A stretch of DNA of 12,061 nt from Prevotellaceae bacterium (GTDB lineage Bacteria; Bacteroidota; Bacteroidia; Bacteroidales; Paludibacteraceae). Below, one piece after another: positions 5,676 to 12,061 of the stretch (positions are counted from its first letter, which is position 1; each line of letters opens with the position of its first letter). Location: NCBI GenBank assembly GCA_031290375.1, contig JAITNR010000051.1, forward strand, positions 1-12,061, in the 5' to 3' direction. The position numbers were made by a program, and so were the translations under genes. Below the pieces are notes generated by a model. The model was not told where the DNA came from. It saw only the letters and a list, made by a program, of their open reading frames with translations, and did no database searches.

Positions 5676-7025
5676 ATGCAATCCTCAAACGCTCCCACTA
5701 CATTAGGTACGGAAAATATAGGCAAATTGCTGATGCAGTATGCCTTTCCTGCTATTGTGGCTATGACGGCAGCCTCGCTCTACAACATCACTGACAGTAT
5801 TTTCATCGGACGCGGAGTAAATTCAATGGCTCTGGCAGGACTTGCAATCACCTTCCCACTGATGAACCTGTCGGCTGCCTTCGGCTCACTCGTGGGCATG
5901 GGTGCTTCAACACTGCTTTCCATCAGGCTGGGGCAAAAAGACTACGAAACGGCGAACACCATTCTGGGCAACGTGGTAACACTCAATATACTGGTAGGCG
6001 TAGTTTTTACCGTCATAACGTTACTGTTTTTAGACCCAATTCTGATTTTCTTCGGGGCAAGCCCTGCCACACTGCCACACGCCCATAATTTTATGGTTAT
6101 CATAATGGGCGGCAATGCGATAACGCACCTCTATTTCGGACTTAATGCCCTTTTGCGTTCGTCAGGACACCCCACAAAAGCGATGATGGCAACAGTTTTT
6201 TCGGTAATGATAAACATTGTTCTTAATCCGTTCTTTATTTTTGTGCTGAAACTCGGTATCAGAGGCTCTGCAATGGCAACGGTAATCTCTCAAATAGTGG
6301 TGCTTTGCTGGCAAATACATATTTTCAATGACAAAGATTTTTTTATTCACTGGCAAAAAGGCATCTATAGAATCAGAGCAAAAATATTTAAAGACTCGTT
6401 TGCTATTGGTTTAGCACCCTTTTTGATGAACGCTGCCTCGTGCCTGATTGTGATTTTGATAAACCGCAAACTTACAAAATACGGTGGGGATATTGCCGTA
6501 AGTGCTTATGGCATTGTCAATAGGGTTGCGTTTCTTTTTGTGATGATAGTTATCGGCATAAACCAGGGAATGCAGCCGATAGCAGGTTACAACTATGGAG
6601 CAAAACTGCAAAGCCGAGTGGTTGAGGTGCTAAAAAAGTCCATATTTTTTGCTACAATTGTTATGGTTGTAGGCACTGTTGTGATTCAACTGTTTCCGCA
6701 CGTTGTGTCATCAGTTTTCAGTCATGAACAGGAGTTGATAGACGTTGCTGCAAATGGCTTGCGATGGGTGTTTTTCTGCTATCCTCTCGTGGGTTTTCAA
6801 ATGGTATCGTCAGCCTTTTTCCAGAGCATCGGCAAACCAAACAAAGCAATTATTCTCTCCGTAACCCGCCAGGTGCTGTTTCTGATACCGCTTCTGCTGA
6901 TTTTGCCCACCTATCTGCACGTAACAGGTGTATGGGTAAGCATGACAATATCCGATTTTATTTCTGTGATTTTGACTGCCGTATTGTTATTTAGCGAATT
7001 TAGAAATAAATCTTCTGTCAGTTAG
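5676..7025 (+). CDS. MATE family multidrug/cation antiporter
   Basis: A 449-aa inner-membrane protein of about 12 transmembrane helices, the usual MATE size. It has two homologous halves: the first opens with NIGKLLMQYAFPAIVAMTA and has NITDSIFIGRGVNSMALAGL, and the second begins near residue 236 with KDSFAIGLAPFLMNAASCL and contains GINQGMQPIAGYNYGA, a signature of the MepA-like branch. MATE proteins export cationic drugs or metabolites in exchange for Na+ or H+; the substrate here is unknown. It starts 13 bases after nusB. By eye its codon use is richer in G and C than nusB, which may reflect a different history or only membrane-protein composition. No regulator lies beside it. Confidence 0.93.
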   Translation: MQSSNAPTTLGTENIGKLLMQYAFPAIVAMTAASLYNITDSIFIGRGVNSMALAGLAITFPLMNLSAAFGSLVGMGASTLLSIRLGQKDYETANTILGNVVTLNILVGVVFTVITLLFLDPILIFFGASPATLPHAHNFMVIIMGGNAITHLYFGLNALLRSSGHPTKAMMATVFSVMINIVLNPFFIFVLKLGIRGSAMATVISQIVVLCWQIHIFNDKDFFIHWQKGIYRIRAKIFKDSFAIGLAPFLMNAASCLIVILINRKLTKYGGDIAVSAYGIVNRVAFLFVMIVIGINQGMQPIAGYNYGAKLQSRVVEVLKKSIFFATIVMVVGTVVIQLFPHVVSSVFSHEQELIDVAANGLRWVFFCYPLVGFQMVSSAFFQSIGKPNKAIILSVTRQVLFLIPLLLILPTYLHVTGVWVSMTISDFISVILTAVLLFSEFRNKSSVS

Positions 7026-7036
7026 CATCATGGCTG

Positions 7037-7067
7037 TTTGATAAATTAATAAAAAATTGTAACTTTG
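7037..7067 (+). promoter_or_regulatory. Promoter of pruA
   Basis: TTTG (7037-7040), a 19-base spacer and TAACTTTG (7060-7067) match the Bacteroidota consensus exactly. The -7 box ends 39 bases before the ATG at 7107. Confidence 0.85.
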
Positions 7068-7106
7068 CCGTCAGTAAAAAAAATCAAGTATAATAAACAA
7101 ATACAA

Positions 7107-8735
7107 ATGAACAACGCATTATTTCAATTTTCTGTGCCTAAAAACGAACCGATTTTAGGTTATGCACCAAATTCTGAGGAACGTACTCTCCTCGAAAACG
7201 AACTACATCGCCAATACAACACTCAAATCGAAATTCCGCTTATCATCGGAGGAAAAGAGGTAAAAACGGGCAAAATGGGCAAGGTGGTGATGCCCACAGA
7301 ACACTCTCACGTGTTGGCAACCTATCACCAATGTACTGAAAAAGAGGTTAAAATGGCTATTGATGCTGCTATGGAAGCCCGTAAGCAGTGGGCGGAAATG
7401 CCTTGGGTTGACCGTTGCAGCATAATTATTCGGGCAGCTGAACTTTTTTCTAAAAAATATCGCTATCTGCTCAACGCTGCCTGTATGCTCGGTCAGGGTA
7501 AAAATGCGATGCAGGCGGAAATTGACTCAGCATGTGAAGCTATTGATTTTATGAGATTTAACCCATATTACGCTTCGCAAATATATACTGACCAACCATT
7601 TTCGCCAACTACAGACTGCATCAACCGTGTGGAATACAGAGCGTTGGAGGGTTTTATATACTCCATTACGCCGTTTAATTTTACGGCAATCGCTGTAAAT
7701 CTGAACATTAGCCCCGTGCTTATGGGCAACGTTACGGTTTGGAAGCCTGCAACAACTGCTATTTTGTCCAACTATTACGCTATGAAAGTGTTGCAGGAGG
7801 CAGGTGTCCCCGATGGCGTTATCAATTTTTTGCCAGGTAAGGGAAGCGTTATCAGCGATGTGGTGCTTAATCACCCCGATTTCGCGGGTATTCACTTCAC
7901 AGGTTCGACTGCAGTGTTTCAGGGTTTCTGGAAAACTGTCGGCGAAAATATATCAAAATACAAAACCTATCCCAAACTCGTGGGAGAAACAGGCGGAAAG
8001 GACTTTATTTTTGCACACAAAAGTGCCAATCCACGCGAACTTGCAACAGCTATTGTGCGTGGATCATTTGAGTATCAGGGACAAAAGTGTTCGGCAGCAT
8101 CACGTGCATACGTGCCGAAGTCAATTTGGGCTGAAACTAAAAAGAATGTCGGCGAAATGCTAAAAACCATCAAAATGGGCGATGTACGCGACTGCAAAAA
8201 CTTTGTAAATGCCGTTGTAGACGAAGCTTCGTTTGATAATATTGCTGCCTACATTCAAAGAGCGGAAAAGAGCAAGGACGCCGAAATAATTTTTGGCGGA
8301 AAATGCGACAAAACAATCGGTTATTTTGTTGAACCAACCGTTATTGAGGCACTTAAACCTGATTATGAAAGTATTAAAGAGGAAATTTTTGGACCCGTCA
8401 TCACCATTTTTGTTTATGAGGACGCCGATTTTGAAAAGACTCTCAAGCTCTGCAACGAAACTTCGCCATACGCTCTTACAGGCTCTATTTTTTCGTATGA
8501 CAGATATGCTACTCTATTGGCTGACAAGATTTTACGTTTTTCAGCAGGCAATTTCTACATCAACGACAAACCGACAGGTGCTGTAGTAGGTCAGCAGCCA
8601 TTCGGCGGAGCGCGTGCCTCAGGCACCAACGACAAGGCAGGCAGTTACCTTAACCTTGTACGTTGGGTTTCGCCGCGTGCCATCAAGGAAAATCTCAATC
8701 CGCCAACCGAATACGGATATGCGTTTCTGGGATAA
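7107..8735 (+). CDS. pruA: L-glutamate gamma-semialdehyde dehydrogenase (delta-1-pyrroline-5-carboxylate dehydrogenase)
   Basis: PruA oxidises glutamate-gamma-semialdehyde to glutamate with NAD+, the second step of proline breakdown. With the ATG at 7107 the protein is 542 aa, the usual length for the Bacteroidota enzyme. Aldehyde dehydrogenase landmarks are present: SITPFNFTAIA with the oxyanion-hole Asn (about 191), VWKPA and HFTGST for NAD+ binding, the general-base Glu at about 294 in GETGGKDF, the catalytic Cys at about 328 in GQKCSAASRAYVP, and EEIFGPVITIFVY. The frame is open upstream to a TTG at 7065, but that TTG lies inside the promoter -7 box and so cannot be the start. It is a stand-alone dehydrogenase: no PutA-type proline dehydrogenase is fused or adjacent. 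A clear terminator follows 38 bases later, so it is monocistronic. Confidence 0.95.
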   Translation: MNNALFQFSVPKNEPILGYAPNSEERTLLENELHRQYNTQIEIPLIIGGKEVKTGKMGKVVMPTEHSHVLATYHQCTEKEVKMAIDAAMEARKQWAEMPWVDRCSIIIRAAELFSKKYRYLLNAACMLGQGKNAMQAEIDSACEAIDFMRFNPYYASQIYTDQPFSPTTDCINRVEYRALEGFIYSITPFNFTAIAVNLNISPVLMGNVTVWKPATTAILSNYYAMKVLQEAGVPDGVINFLPGKGSVISDVVLNHPDFAGIHFTGSTAVFQGFWKTVGENISKYKTYPKLVGETGGKDFIFAHKSANPRELATAIVRGSFEYQGQKCSAASRAYVPKSIWAETKKNVGEMLKTIKMGDVRDCKNFVNAVVDEASFDNIAAYIQRAEKSKDAEIIFGGKCDKTIGYFVEPTVIEALKPDYESIKEEIFGPVITIFVYEDADFEKTLKLCNETSPYALTGSIFSYDRYATLLADKILRFSAGNFYINDKPTGAVVGQQPFGGARASGTNDKAGSYLNLVRWVSPRAIKENLNPPTEYGYAFLG

Positions 8736-8773
8736 AAAAACGAGACTGTATTATTTTGGGGACAGTATCAGAG

Positions 8774-8804
8774 AAAACCGCCTGTTGAAAAAAAGGCGGT
8801 TTTT
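8774..8804 (+). terminator. Intrinsic terminator of pruA
   Basis: AAAACCGCC (8774-8782) pairs exactly with GGCGGTTTT (8795-8803) around a 12-base A-rich loop, and the 3' arm runs into T5. It stands 38 bases after the pruA stop codon. A short ACTGT/ACAGT repeat lies between the stop and this stem. Confidence 0.9.
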
Positions 8805-8816
8805 GTATAATTGGAA

Positions 8817-8952
8817 TTATTCACTTTATACCGAAGTTATTAAAAATGGAGCATACAAAAATTATGATAAAATGAGATTGCAGGTCAAACCCGCAATGAC
8901 GTAAATAACTTTGTATAAGGGACTTATTTCATTTTGGTGTTATTCACTTTAT
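8817..8952. repeat. 13-bp direct repeats bracketing a REP-containing segment
   Basis: TTATTCACTTTAT occurs at 8817-8829 and again at 8940-8952, the second copy overlapping the ridA stop codon. Between them, AAGTTATT (8834-8841) and AATAACTT (8904-8911) form an inverted pair, and the REP-like unit at 8877-8897 lies inside. The layout resembles a small non-coding insertion with a target duplication, but could also be a local duplication. No gene is seen in 8736-8948. Confidence 0.6.
8877..8902. repeat. REP-like palindrome, unit 2
   Basis: ATTGCAGG-TCAAA-CCCGCAAT has eight-base arms with one mismatch, followed by GACGT. On the minus strand it reads GTCATTGCGGG..., as at 4610 and 11541. AGGGACTTATT (8918-8928), the reverse complement of AATAAGTCCCT at 11574-11584, lies close by in both places. 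The unit lies between the convergent pruA and ridA genes. Confidence 0.75.
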
Positions 8953-9323
8953 TTCACCGCTGTAGTTTCGATTTCAACTTTTACTCCCATTGGCAGTTTG
9001 CAAACTTGGTAGCAGAGCCTTGCAGGCATATCTTTTGTGTAATATTTGCCGTAGATTTCGTTCATTGCGCCGAAATTTGCCAAATCGTCAAGTAAAACCA
9101 CCGATTTAACCACATTTTCAAAGCCATATCCTGCCTCTTTGAGGATTGCATATATATTTACAAAACACTGTTCAACCTGAGCCTCAATAGTTTCAGGCAC
9201 ATAACCATCTTTGGAATTTACAGGCAACTGCCCCGAAATGTAAAGAGTGCCGTTAGCCTCAATAGCTTGACTGTAAGGTCCAATCGCCTTTGGAGCGAGG
9301 AGAGAATTAATTACTTTTTTCAT
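8949..9323 (-). CDS. ridA: RidA family enamine/imine deaminase (YjgF/UK114)
   Basis: RidA hydrolyses reactive 2-aminoacrylate and related enamine/imine intermediates released by PLP-dependent dehydratases, protecting PLP enzymes. The 124-aa length is normal for the trimeric family. Conserved elements are visible: GPYSQAI (about 18-24), ISGQLPV (about 30-36) and the C-terminal PARLCYQVCKLPMGVKVEIE, which carries the substrate-carboxylate-binding Arg and the catalytic-site Glu of the RidA subgroup. The start is the ATG at 9321-9323 with AAGG just upstream. It lies 64 bases downstream of recN on the same strand and has no obvious promoter of its own, so cotranscription with recN is likely. Beside recN it is probably general housekeeping and not part of a dedicated pathway. 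Confidence 0.93.
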   Translation of the reverse strand: MKKVINSLLAPKAIGPYSQAIEANGTLYISGQLPVNSKDGYVPETIEAQVEQCFVNIYAILKEAGYGFENVVKSVVLLDDLANFGAMNEIYGKYYTKDMPARLCYQVCKLPMGVKVEIETTAVK

Positions 9324-9387
9324 TACCTTATATTTTATTAAAATTTATATTTTTGACTATTAGTAATTGATAATCATAGGTTTAAAT

Positions 9388-11043
9388 TCAATTTCTCAAT
9401 AATTCTTTGGCACTGTTTATTGCCGTTTCGGATGGATTTTTGCCAGAAATCATTTGAGCAATTTCATCAATACGCTCATTTTCTGATAATTGTATTATGT
9501 TTGTTTTGGTTGAAATACCGCTTTCGTCTTTATAAACTTTGTAATGCGTTTTTCCTTTTGCGGCTATCTGCGGCAGGTGAGTGATGGCAATGACCTGCAT
9601 ATTTTCACCCATTTGTTTGAGTATTTCGCCTGTTTTTTTGGCTATTTCGCCTGAAACTCCGGTGTCAATCTCGTCAAAAATTATTGTTGGCAAGTTAGCC
9701 GAAGCAAGCACTAATGATTTTATTACCAGCATTAAACGGGAAATTTCTCCCCCTGATGCAATTTGCGAAATTCCCTGCGGTTCACGATTTTTGTTGGCAG
9801 AAAACAGAAATTCTATCCTGTCTTTGCCGTTGGACGAAAAATTTTCCAATTCTGAAACTGCAACTTCAAATTTTGCATTAGGCATTCCAAGTAGCGAAAG
9901 CATATCTTCAACCTGTTCTTTTACGGTCTTTTGTATGGATATTCTTTTTTGGGAAAGTTTTTGTGCGGCAATATTCAGGTTGTCTTCAATTTCAGCAATT
10001 CCCCGCTTGAGTTTCAAGGTTTCTTCGTCAAAATTTTCGATAAGGAACAGTTTTTTTTGAAATTCATTTTGTAAATCAATGAGTTCTGAAATTGTGAAAA
10101 CTCTGTGTTTCTGTTCGAGCGAATAGATTGTGTTTAGTCGTTCTTCTACAAAAGTTTTACGTTCAACGTTAAACTCGGTTTGGCTCAAAAGCGATTCAAT
10201 TTCCGAGTTAATATCTTTAATCTCAATCATTGAGAGTGCAAGTCGTTCAGAAAAATTTTGCTCGTCCGGCAAGTATTTCTCAATTTTGCGAAGAGTATTT
10301 AACACACTGTTTACCTGGTTCAAAACACCAAACTGCTCTGACGAAATAATTGTGGAAATTGTGGTCAGTCCCTCGTTTATTTCCTGAGAGTGATTTATGA
10401 GATTTAACTCGTTTTCCAATTCAGTCTGTTCATTTTCAGTGAGTTTGGCACTCGAAAGTTGTTCAAACTGAAACTGTGCATAATCCTTTTCTTCAAATGT
10501 TTTTTCGGCTTGTTCTTGAATGGTTTTAAGCTGTTGTTGTTTGTGTTGATAATCAATGAAATAACGTTTATAAGTTTCCAACTCTTCGGCAGTTTGTGTA
10601 ACCAAATCTACGGTATTCAACTGAAAGTTGTTGTTGCCCAAAAGCAAACTTTCGTGTTGTGAATGAATGTCAATAAGTTGTGAGGTTAATTCTTTGAGCT
10701 GCTGCAAATTAACAGGTACATCATTGATAAATGAGCGTGATTTGCCGTTTTGCAAAATCTCTCGGCGAACGATGCACTCATCAAAATAGTCAATCTCAAC
10801 CTCTTCAAAAAAACTTTTCAAATCGTTTTTGGATATATCAAAAACTGCCTCTACAACACATTTGCCTGCATCCGAGAGAATAACCTTTGCATCTGCTCTT
10901 TGCCCCAAAACCAAGCCCAAAGCACCTAAAACAATAGACTTGCCTGCACCTGTTTGACCTGTTATTACCGACAAGCCTGCGTGAAAGTCAATGCTAAGTT
11001 GCTCTATCAGAGCATAATTTTGTATTTCAAGACGATGCAACAT
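9388..11043 (-). CDS. recN: DNA repair protein RecN
   Basis: RecN is an SMC-like ATPase that acts early in repair of double-strand breaks by holding and aligning DNA with RecA. The 551-aa protein shows the expected order: an N-terminal head with the start MLHRLEIQNYALIEQLSIDF and Walker A GQTGAGKS (29-36), a long central coiled coil rich in Glu, Gln, Lys and Leu (about 150-370), then the C-terminal head with the ABC signature ASGGEISRLML (from about 429), Walker B TIIFDE (about 453-458) followed by IDTGVSG, and the switch His in AITHLPQ (about 489). Length is normal. No Gly-rich insertion or frameshift is seen. It has its own upstream -33/-7 promoter and leads into ridA. I see no LexA-type operator. 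Confidence 0.96.
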   Translation of the reverse strand: MLHRLEIQNYALIEQLSIDFHAGLSVITGQTGAGKSIVLGALGLVLGQRADAKVILSDAGKCVVEAVFDISKNDLKSFFEEVEIDYFDECIVRREILQNGKSRSFINDVPVNLQQLKELTSQLIDIHSQHESLLLGNNNFQLNTVDLVTQTAEELETYKRYFIDYQHKQQQLKTIQEQAEKTFEEKDYAQFQFEQLSSAKLTENEQTELENELNLINHSQEINEGLTTISTIISSEQFGVLNQVNSVLNTLRKIEKYLPDEQNFSERLALSMIEIKDINSEIESLLSQTEFNVERKTFVEERLNTIYSLEQKHRVFTISELIDLQNEFQKKLFLIENFDEETLKLKRGIAEIEDNLNIAAQKLSQKRISIQKTVKEQVEDMLSLLGMPNAKFEVAVSELENFSSNGKDRIEFLFSANKNREPQGISQIASGGEISRLMLVIKSLVLASANLPTIIFDEIDTGVSGEIAKKTGEILKQMGENMQVIAITHLPQIAAKGKTHYKVYKDESGISTKTNIIQLSENERIDEIAQMISGKNPSETAINSAKELLRN

Positions 11044-11064
11044 TCTTTTTTATATTTCAGATTG

Positions 11065-11093
11065 CAAATTTACAACTATTTTGCGATTTACAA
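11065..11093 (-). promoter_or_regulatory. Promoter of recN
   Basis: On the minus strand, TTG (11091-11093), an 18-base spacer and TAAATTTG (11065-11072) precede the recN ATG by 21 bases. The spacer is one base shorter than the best examples here. Confidence 0.7.
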
Positions 11094-11159
11094 AACTTAA
11101 AAGACTAAATCTTTTTTTGATGTGCTATGAAAAAAAGTTAACTCACCCAAAAAAACATT

Positions 11160-11189
11160 TTGTTTATAAAAAAAAATACTTTATCTTTG
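11160..11189 (+). promoter_or_regulatory. Consensus promoter with no recognised gene downstream
   Basis: TTG (11160-11162, within TTTTG), a 19-base spacer and TATCTTTG (11182-11189) match the Bacteroidota consensus as well as the pruA promoter. It is divergent from recN. The only ORF directly downstream is the 46-codon one at 11234, then the dispersed repeat. Confidence 0.75.
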
Positions 11190-11233
11190 CATTTACTTTC
11201 TATAAACAAGAAAGATAAAAACAAATAATAAAG

Positions 11234-11374
11234 ATGAAAGGTTACTCACAAATATCAACAATTTTGATGTTACGACCAGAAAAGGCTCGTAACTTATTGA
11301 TTATAAGCGAGTTACCCCCCCCCGCCAAGTCGTTGATTATCAAGCAGTTACGTGCTTGTATTATAGTTATATAG
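11234..11374 (+). CDS. Small ORF of 46 codons with a C9 tract, function unknown
   Basis: The ATG at 11234 lies 44 bases after the -7 box of a consensus promoter, preceded by AATAATAAAG. The predicted peptide begins MKGYSQISTILMLRPEKARN, then reads LLIISELPPPAKSLIIKQL and ends in hydrophobic residues. PPP is encoded by C9 (11315-11323). The second half runs into dispersed repeat copy 2, where the frame ends at an in-frame TAG. I do not recognise any family. It may be a gene truncated by the repeat, a leader peptide, or simply an open stretch in a non-coding transcript. The same frame of copy 1 stays open longer (to a TAA near 4537) but has no ATG, which weakens the case for protein. Confidence 0.3.
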   Translation: MKGYSQISTILMLRPEKARNLLIISELPPPAKSLIIKQLRACIIVI

Positions 11375-11439
11375 TTGATATACAGCCTGTTAGCAAAAGC
11401 AGGCTACTTTTCGTGTTGTTTAATGAATTGAAAATTATG
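11327..11439 (+). repeat. Dispersed intergenic repeat, copy 2
   Basis: This is the partner of 4446-4557, in the same orientation and nearly the same length (113 versus 112). GCCTG (11385-11389) and CAGGC (11400-11404) form a hairpin, extended inward by a U-G and a U-A pair, at the place where copy 1 has CTGTTA/TAACAG. A near copy of its 5' motif TTGATTATCAAGCAGTTAC (11333-11351) also occurs just upstream at 11297-11315. Confidence 0.85.
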
Positions 11440-11454
11440 GATACTATAACACAA

Positions 11455-11488
11455 AATAATGAACAATTAAAAATGAATAATGAACAAT
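11455..11488 (+). repeat. Short direct repeat AATAATGAACAAT
   Basis: AATAATGAACAAT occurs at 11455-11467 and 11476-11488, separated by eight bases. It lies between dispersed repeat copy 2 and the nested palindrome. It is low-complexity AT-rich sequence with no clear role. Confidence 0.6.
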
Positions 11489-11534
11489 ATAATTTCTTTT
11501 TCGATAAGTAATGAAAAATAGATAAAATGAAAAA

Positions 11535-11627
11535 AGTGCCGTCATTGCGGGCTTGACCCGCAATCCCCCGCTGAATAAGTCCCTAATAAACATGGAATTG
11601 CGGGTCGCAGCCCGCAATGACGGCACT
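11535..11627. repeat. 93-bp nested palindrome made of two inverted REP-like units
   Basis: AGTGCCGTCATTGCGGGCT (11535-11553) and its exact reverse complement (11609-11627) form the outer arms, and GACCCGCAAT (11555-11564) pairs with ATTGCGGGTC (11597-11606) inside. Each half is also a palindrome: ATTGCGGG-CTTGA-CCCGCAAT and ATTGCGGG-TCGCAG-CCCGCAAT. The middle holds AATAAGTCCCT (11574-11584). This is the arrangement of a paired REP element. A minus-strand ORF spanning it (11444-11635) is a by-product of the repeat. Confidence 0.9.
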
Positions 11628-11748
11628 GAAAACAAAAGGCGGTCTCCGAAAAGCCTGAACAGAGTAGAAAGTTTTTATAAATACCTTAAATCCGCAAATA
11701 AATTCTAAAAAAATTAGCAAAATGTTGAAAACTAAAAGTTTAGAACAC

Positions 11749-11789
11749 TTTGCCGTTTGAAAAATTTCACTTATTTTTGTGATGTGAAA
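11749..11789 (+). promoter_or_regulatory. Transposase promoter with an operator-like dyad across the -7 box
   Basis: TTTG (11749-11752), 19 bases and TATTTTTG (11772-11779) match the consensus, 31 bases before the transposase ATG. TTTCAC (11765-11770) and GTGAAA (11784-11789) form an inverted repeat that encloses the -7 box. A protein bound to this dyad would cover the promoter. Confidence 0.6.
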
Positions 11790-11810
11790 CTAAAAATAAT
11801 AATTTTTCAG

Positions 11811-12061
11811 ATGACAAAAGTACAAAAATCTTCGCAAAAAATCAGCCCTTTGGCAGGAATTTATTTCGTAAATGACGAATTTAATTCTTCACATGTTCAG
11901 CAACTCATTGATAATGAGCTTGGTATTCGTGTTTCAACTTGCGGTTATAGCTATGGAAAAATATTCAAAAATTGGTTCAACCTGTTTTTTTGTGGCGGCG
12001 AATGTGCCGAAGATATTCAGCAACATTTGCGCCCGACACTCTCGCAAATACCTAATAATCA
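11811..12061 (+). CDS. IS1380-family transposase, N-terminal part (cut by window end)
   Basis: This is the DDE transposase of an IS1380-type insertion sequence, of which 83 codons are visible. The N-terminus MTKVQKSSQKISPLAGIYFV, then LIDNELGIR, GYSYGKIFKNWFNLFFCGGE and CAEDIQQHLRPTLSQIP follow the family pattern: a GxYxxSxI-like stretch, then (Y/F)FCGGxCxED, then HL and P. The frame is uninterrupted to the window end; the catalytic DDE core lies beyond. Its left terminal repeat should lie between the nested palindrome (ending 11627) and the promoter at 11749, but I cannot place it without the right end. The ATG at 11811 is chosen because it follows a consensus promoter and the peptide starts as expected. 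The element could be intact, unlike the two IS relics at the left end. Confidence 0.85.
   Translation, partial: MTKVQKSSQKISPLAGIYFVNDEFNSSHVQQLIDNELGIRVSTCGYSYGKIFKNWFNLFFCGGECAEDIQQHLRPTLSQIPNN

Noticed and set aside
7065..7106. TTG start extending pruA by 14 codons
   Set aside because: The TTG is part of the promoter -7 box TAACTTTG, so it lies upstream of the transcript start.
8614..8904. Plus-strand ORF of 96 codons after pruA
   Set aside because: It starts inside pruA in another frame and runs through the terminator and REP unit; the peptide resembles no family.
9362..9378. Fourth copy of the TTGATTATCAAGCAGTTAC motif on the minus strand between recN and ridA
   Set aside because: Only TGATTATCAATTAC matches and the AAGCAG centre is missing; in this AT-rich spacer that is plausible by chance.
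9581..10060. Plus-strand ORF of 159 codons
   Set aside because: It is antisense to the RecN C-terminal head, where RecN motifs are intact; the Ser/Ile-rich composition is that of a shadow frame.
11535..11627. CRISPR-like repeats
   Set aside because: The units are inverted and dispersed, without regular spacers or cas genes.
11444..11635. Minus-strand ORF of 63 codons
   Set aside because: It is read from the nested palindrome and AT-rich direct repeats; peptides of this kind are common false calls at REP sequences.

Overview
The window looks like a chromosomal segment of a member of the Bacteroidota. It is AT-rich, most genes lack a clear Shine-Dalgarno sequence, and many transcription units are preceded by the Bacteroidota -7 box TAnnTTTG, several with a TTG or TTTG element 18-20 bases upstream. 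The protein families agree: a GldF-type gliding/secretion ABC permease, the long (about 305 aa) Bacteroidota form of NusB, a roughly 542-aa PruA, and a Bacteroidota-type IS1380 transposase. A flavodiiron protein suggests a lifestyle that is anaerobic or meets low oxygen. I cannot name a genus.

Layout. 1-886 is insertion-sequence debris: an ISAzo13-type transposase gene broken at two poly-A tracts, a C-terminal relic of an IS5-like transposase, and a long perfect-armed palindrome. 887-3001 (minus strand) holds tRNA-Glu(CTC), gldF and a flavodiiron protein gene. 3128-4081 (plus) is a membrane-anchored protein with three helix-hairpin-helix modules, followed by tRNA-Met(CAT) at 4258-4331. 4332-4744 has no gene but carries a dispersed repeat and a REP-like palindrome. 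4745-7025 is nusB plus a MATE transporter, probably one operon. 7107-8735 is pruA with its own consensus promoter and a good intrinsic terminator. 8830-8939 is a small REP-containing segment bracketed by 13-bp direct repeats. 8949-11043 (minus) is recN then ridA. 11044-11810 is a long non-coding or minimally coding region with a consensus promoter, a 46-codon ORF containing a C9 tract, the second copy of the dispersed repeat and a 93-bp nested palindrome. The window ends inside an IS1380-family transposase gene that begins at 11811.

How the genes relate. The coding genes are mostly housekeeping: DNA repair (RecN), reactive-imine detoxification (RidA), proline/glutamate metabolism (PruA), transcription antitermination (NusB), translation (two tRNAs), export (MATE), surface machinery (GldF), and oxygen or NO scavenging (flavodiiron protein). 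I see no defence system, biosynthetic cluster or phage. The less ordinary content is non-coding: (i) a 112-113-bp repeat present twice (4446-4557, 11327-11439), whose hairpin keeps its place although its sequence differs; (ii) REP-like ATTGCGGG...CCCGCAAT palindromes downstream of both copies and a third between pruA and ridA; (iii) homopolymer tracts (A7, A9, C9) positioned where slippage would change a reading frame.
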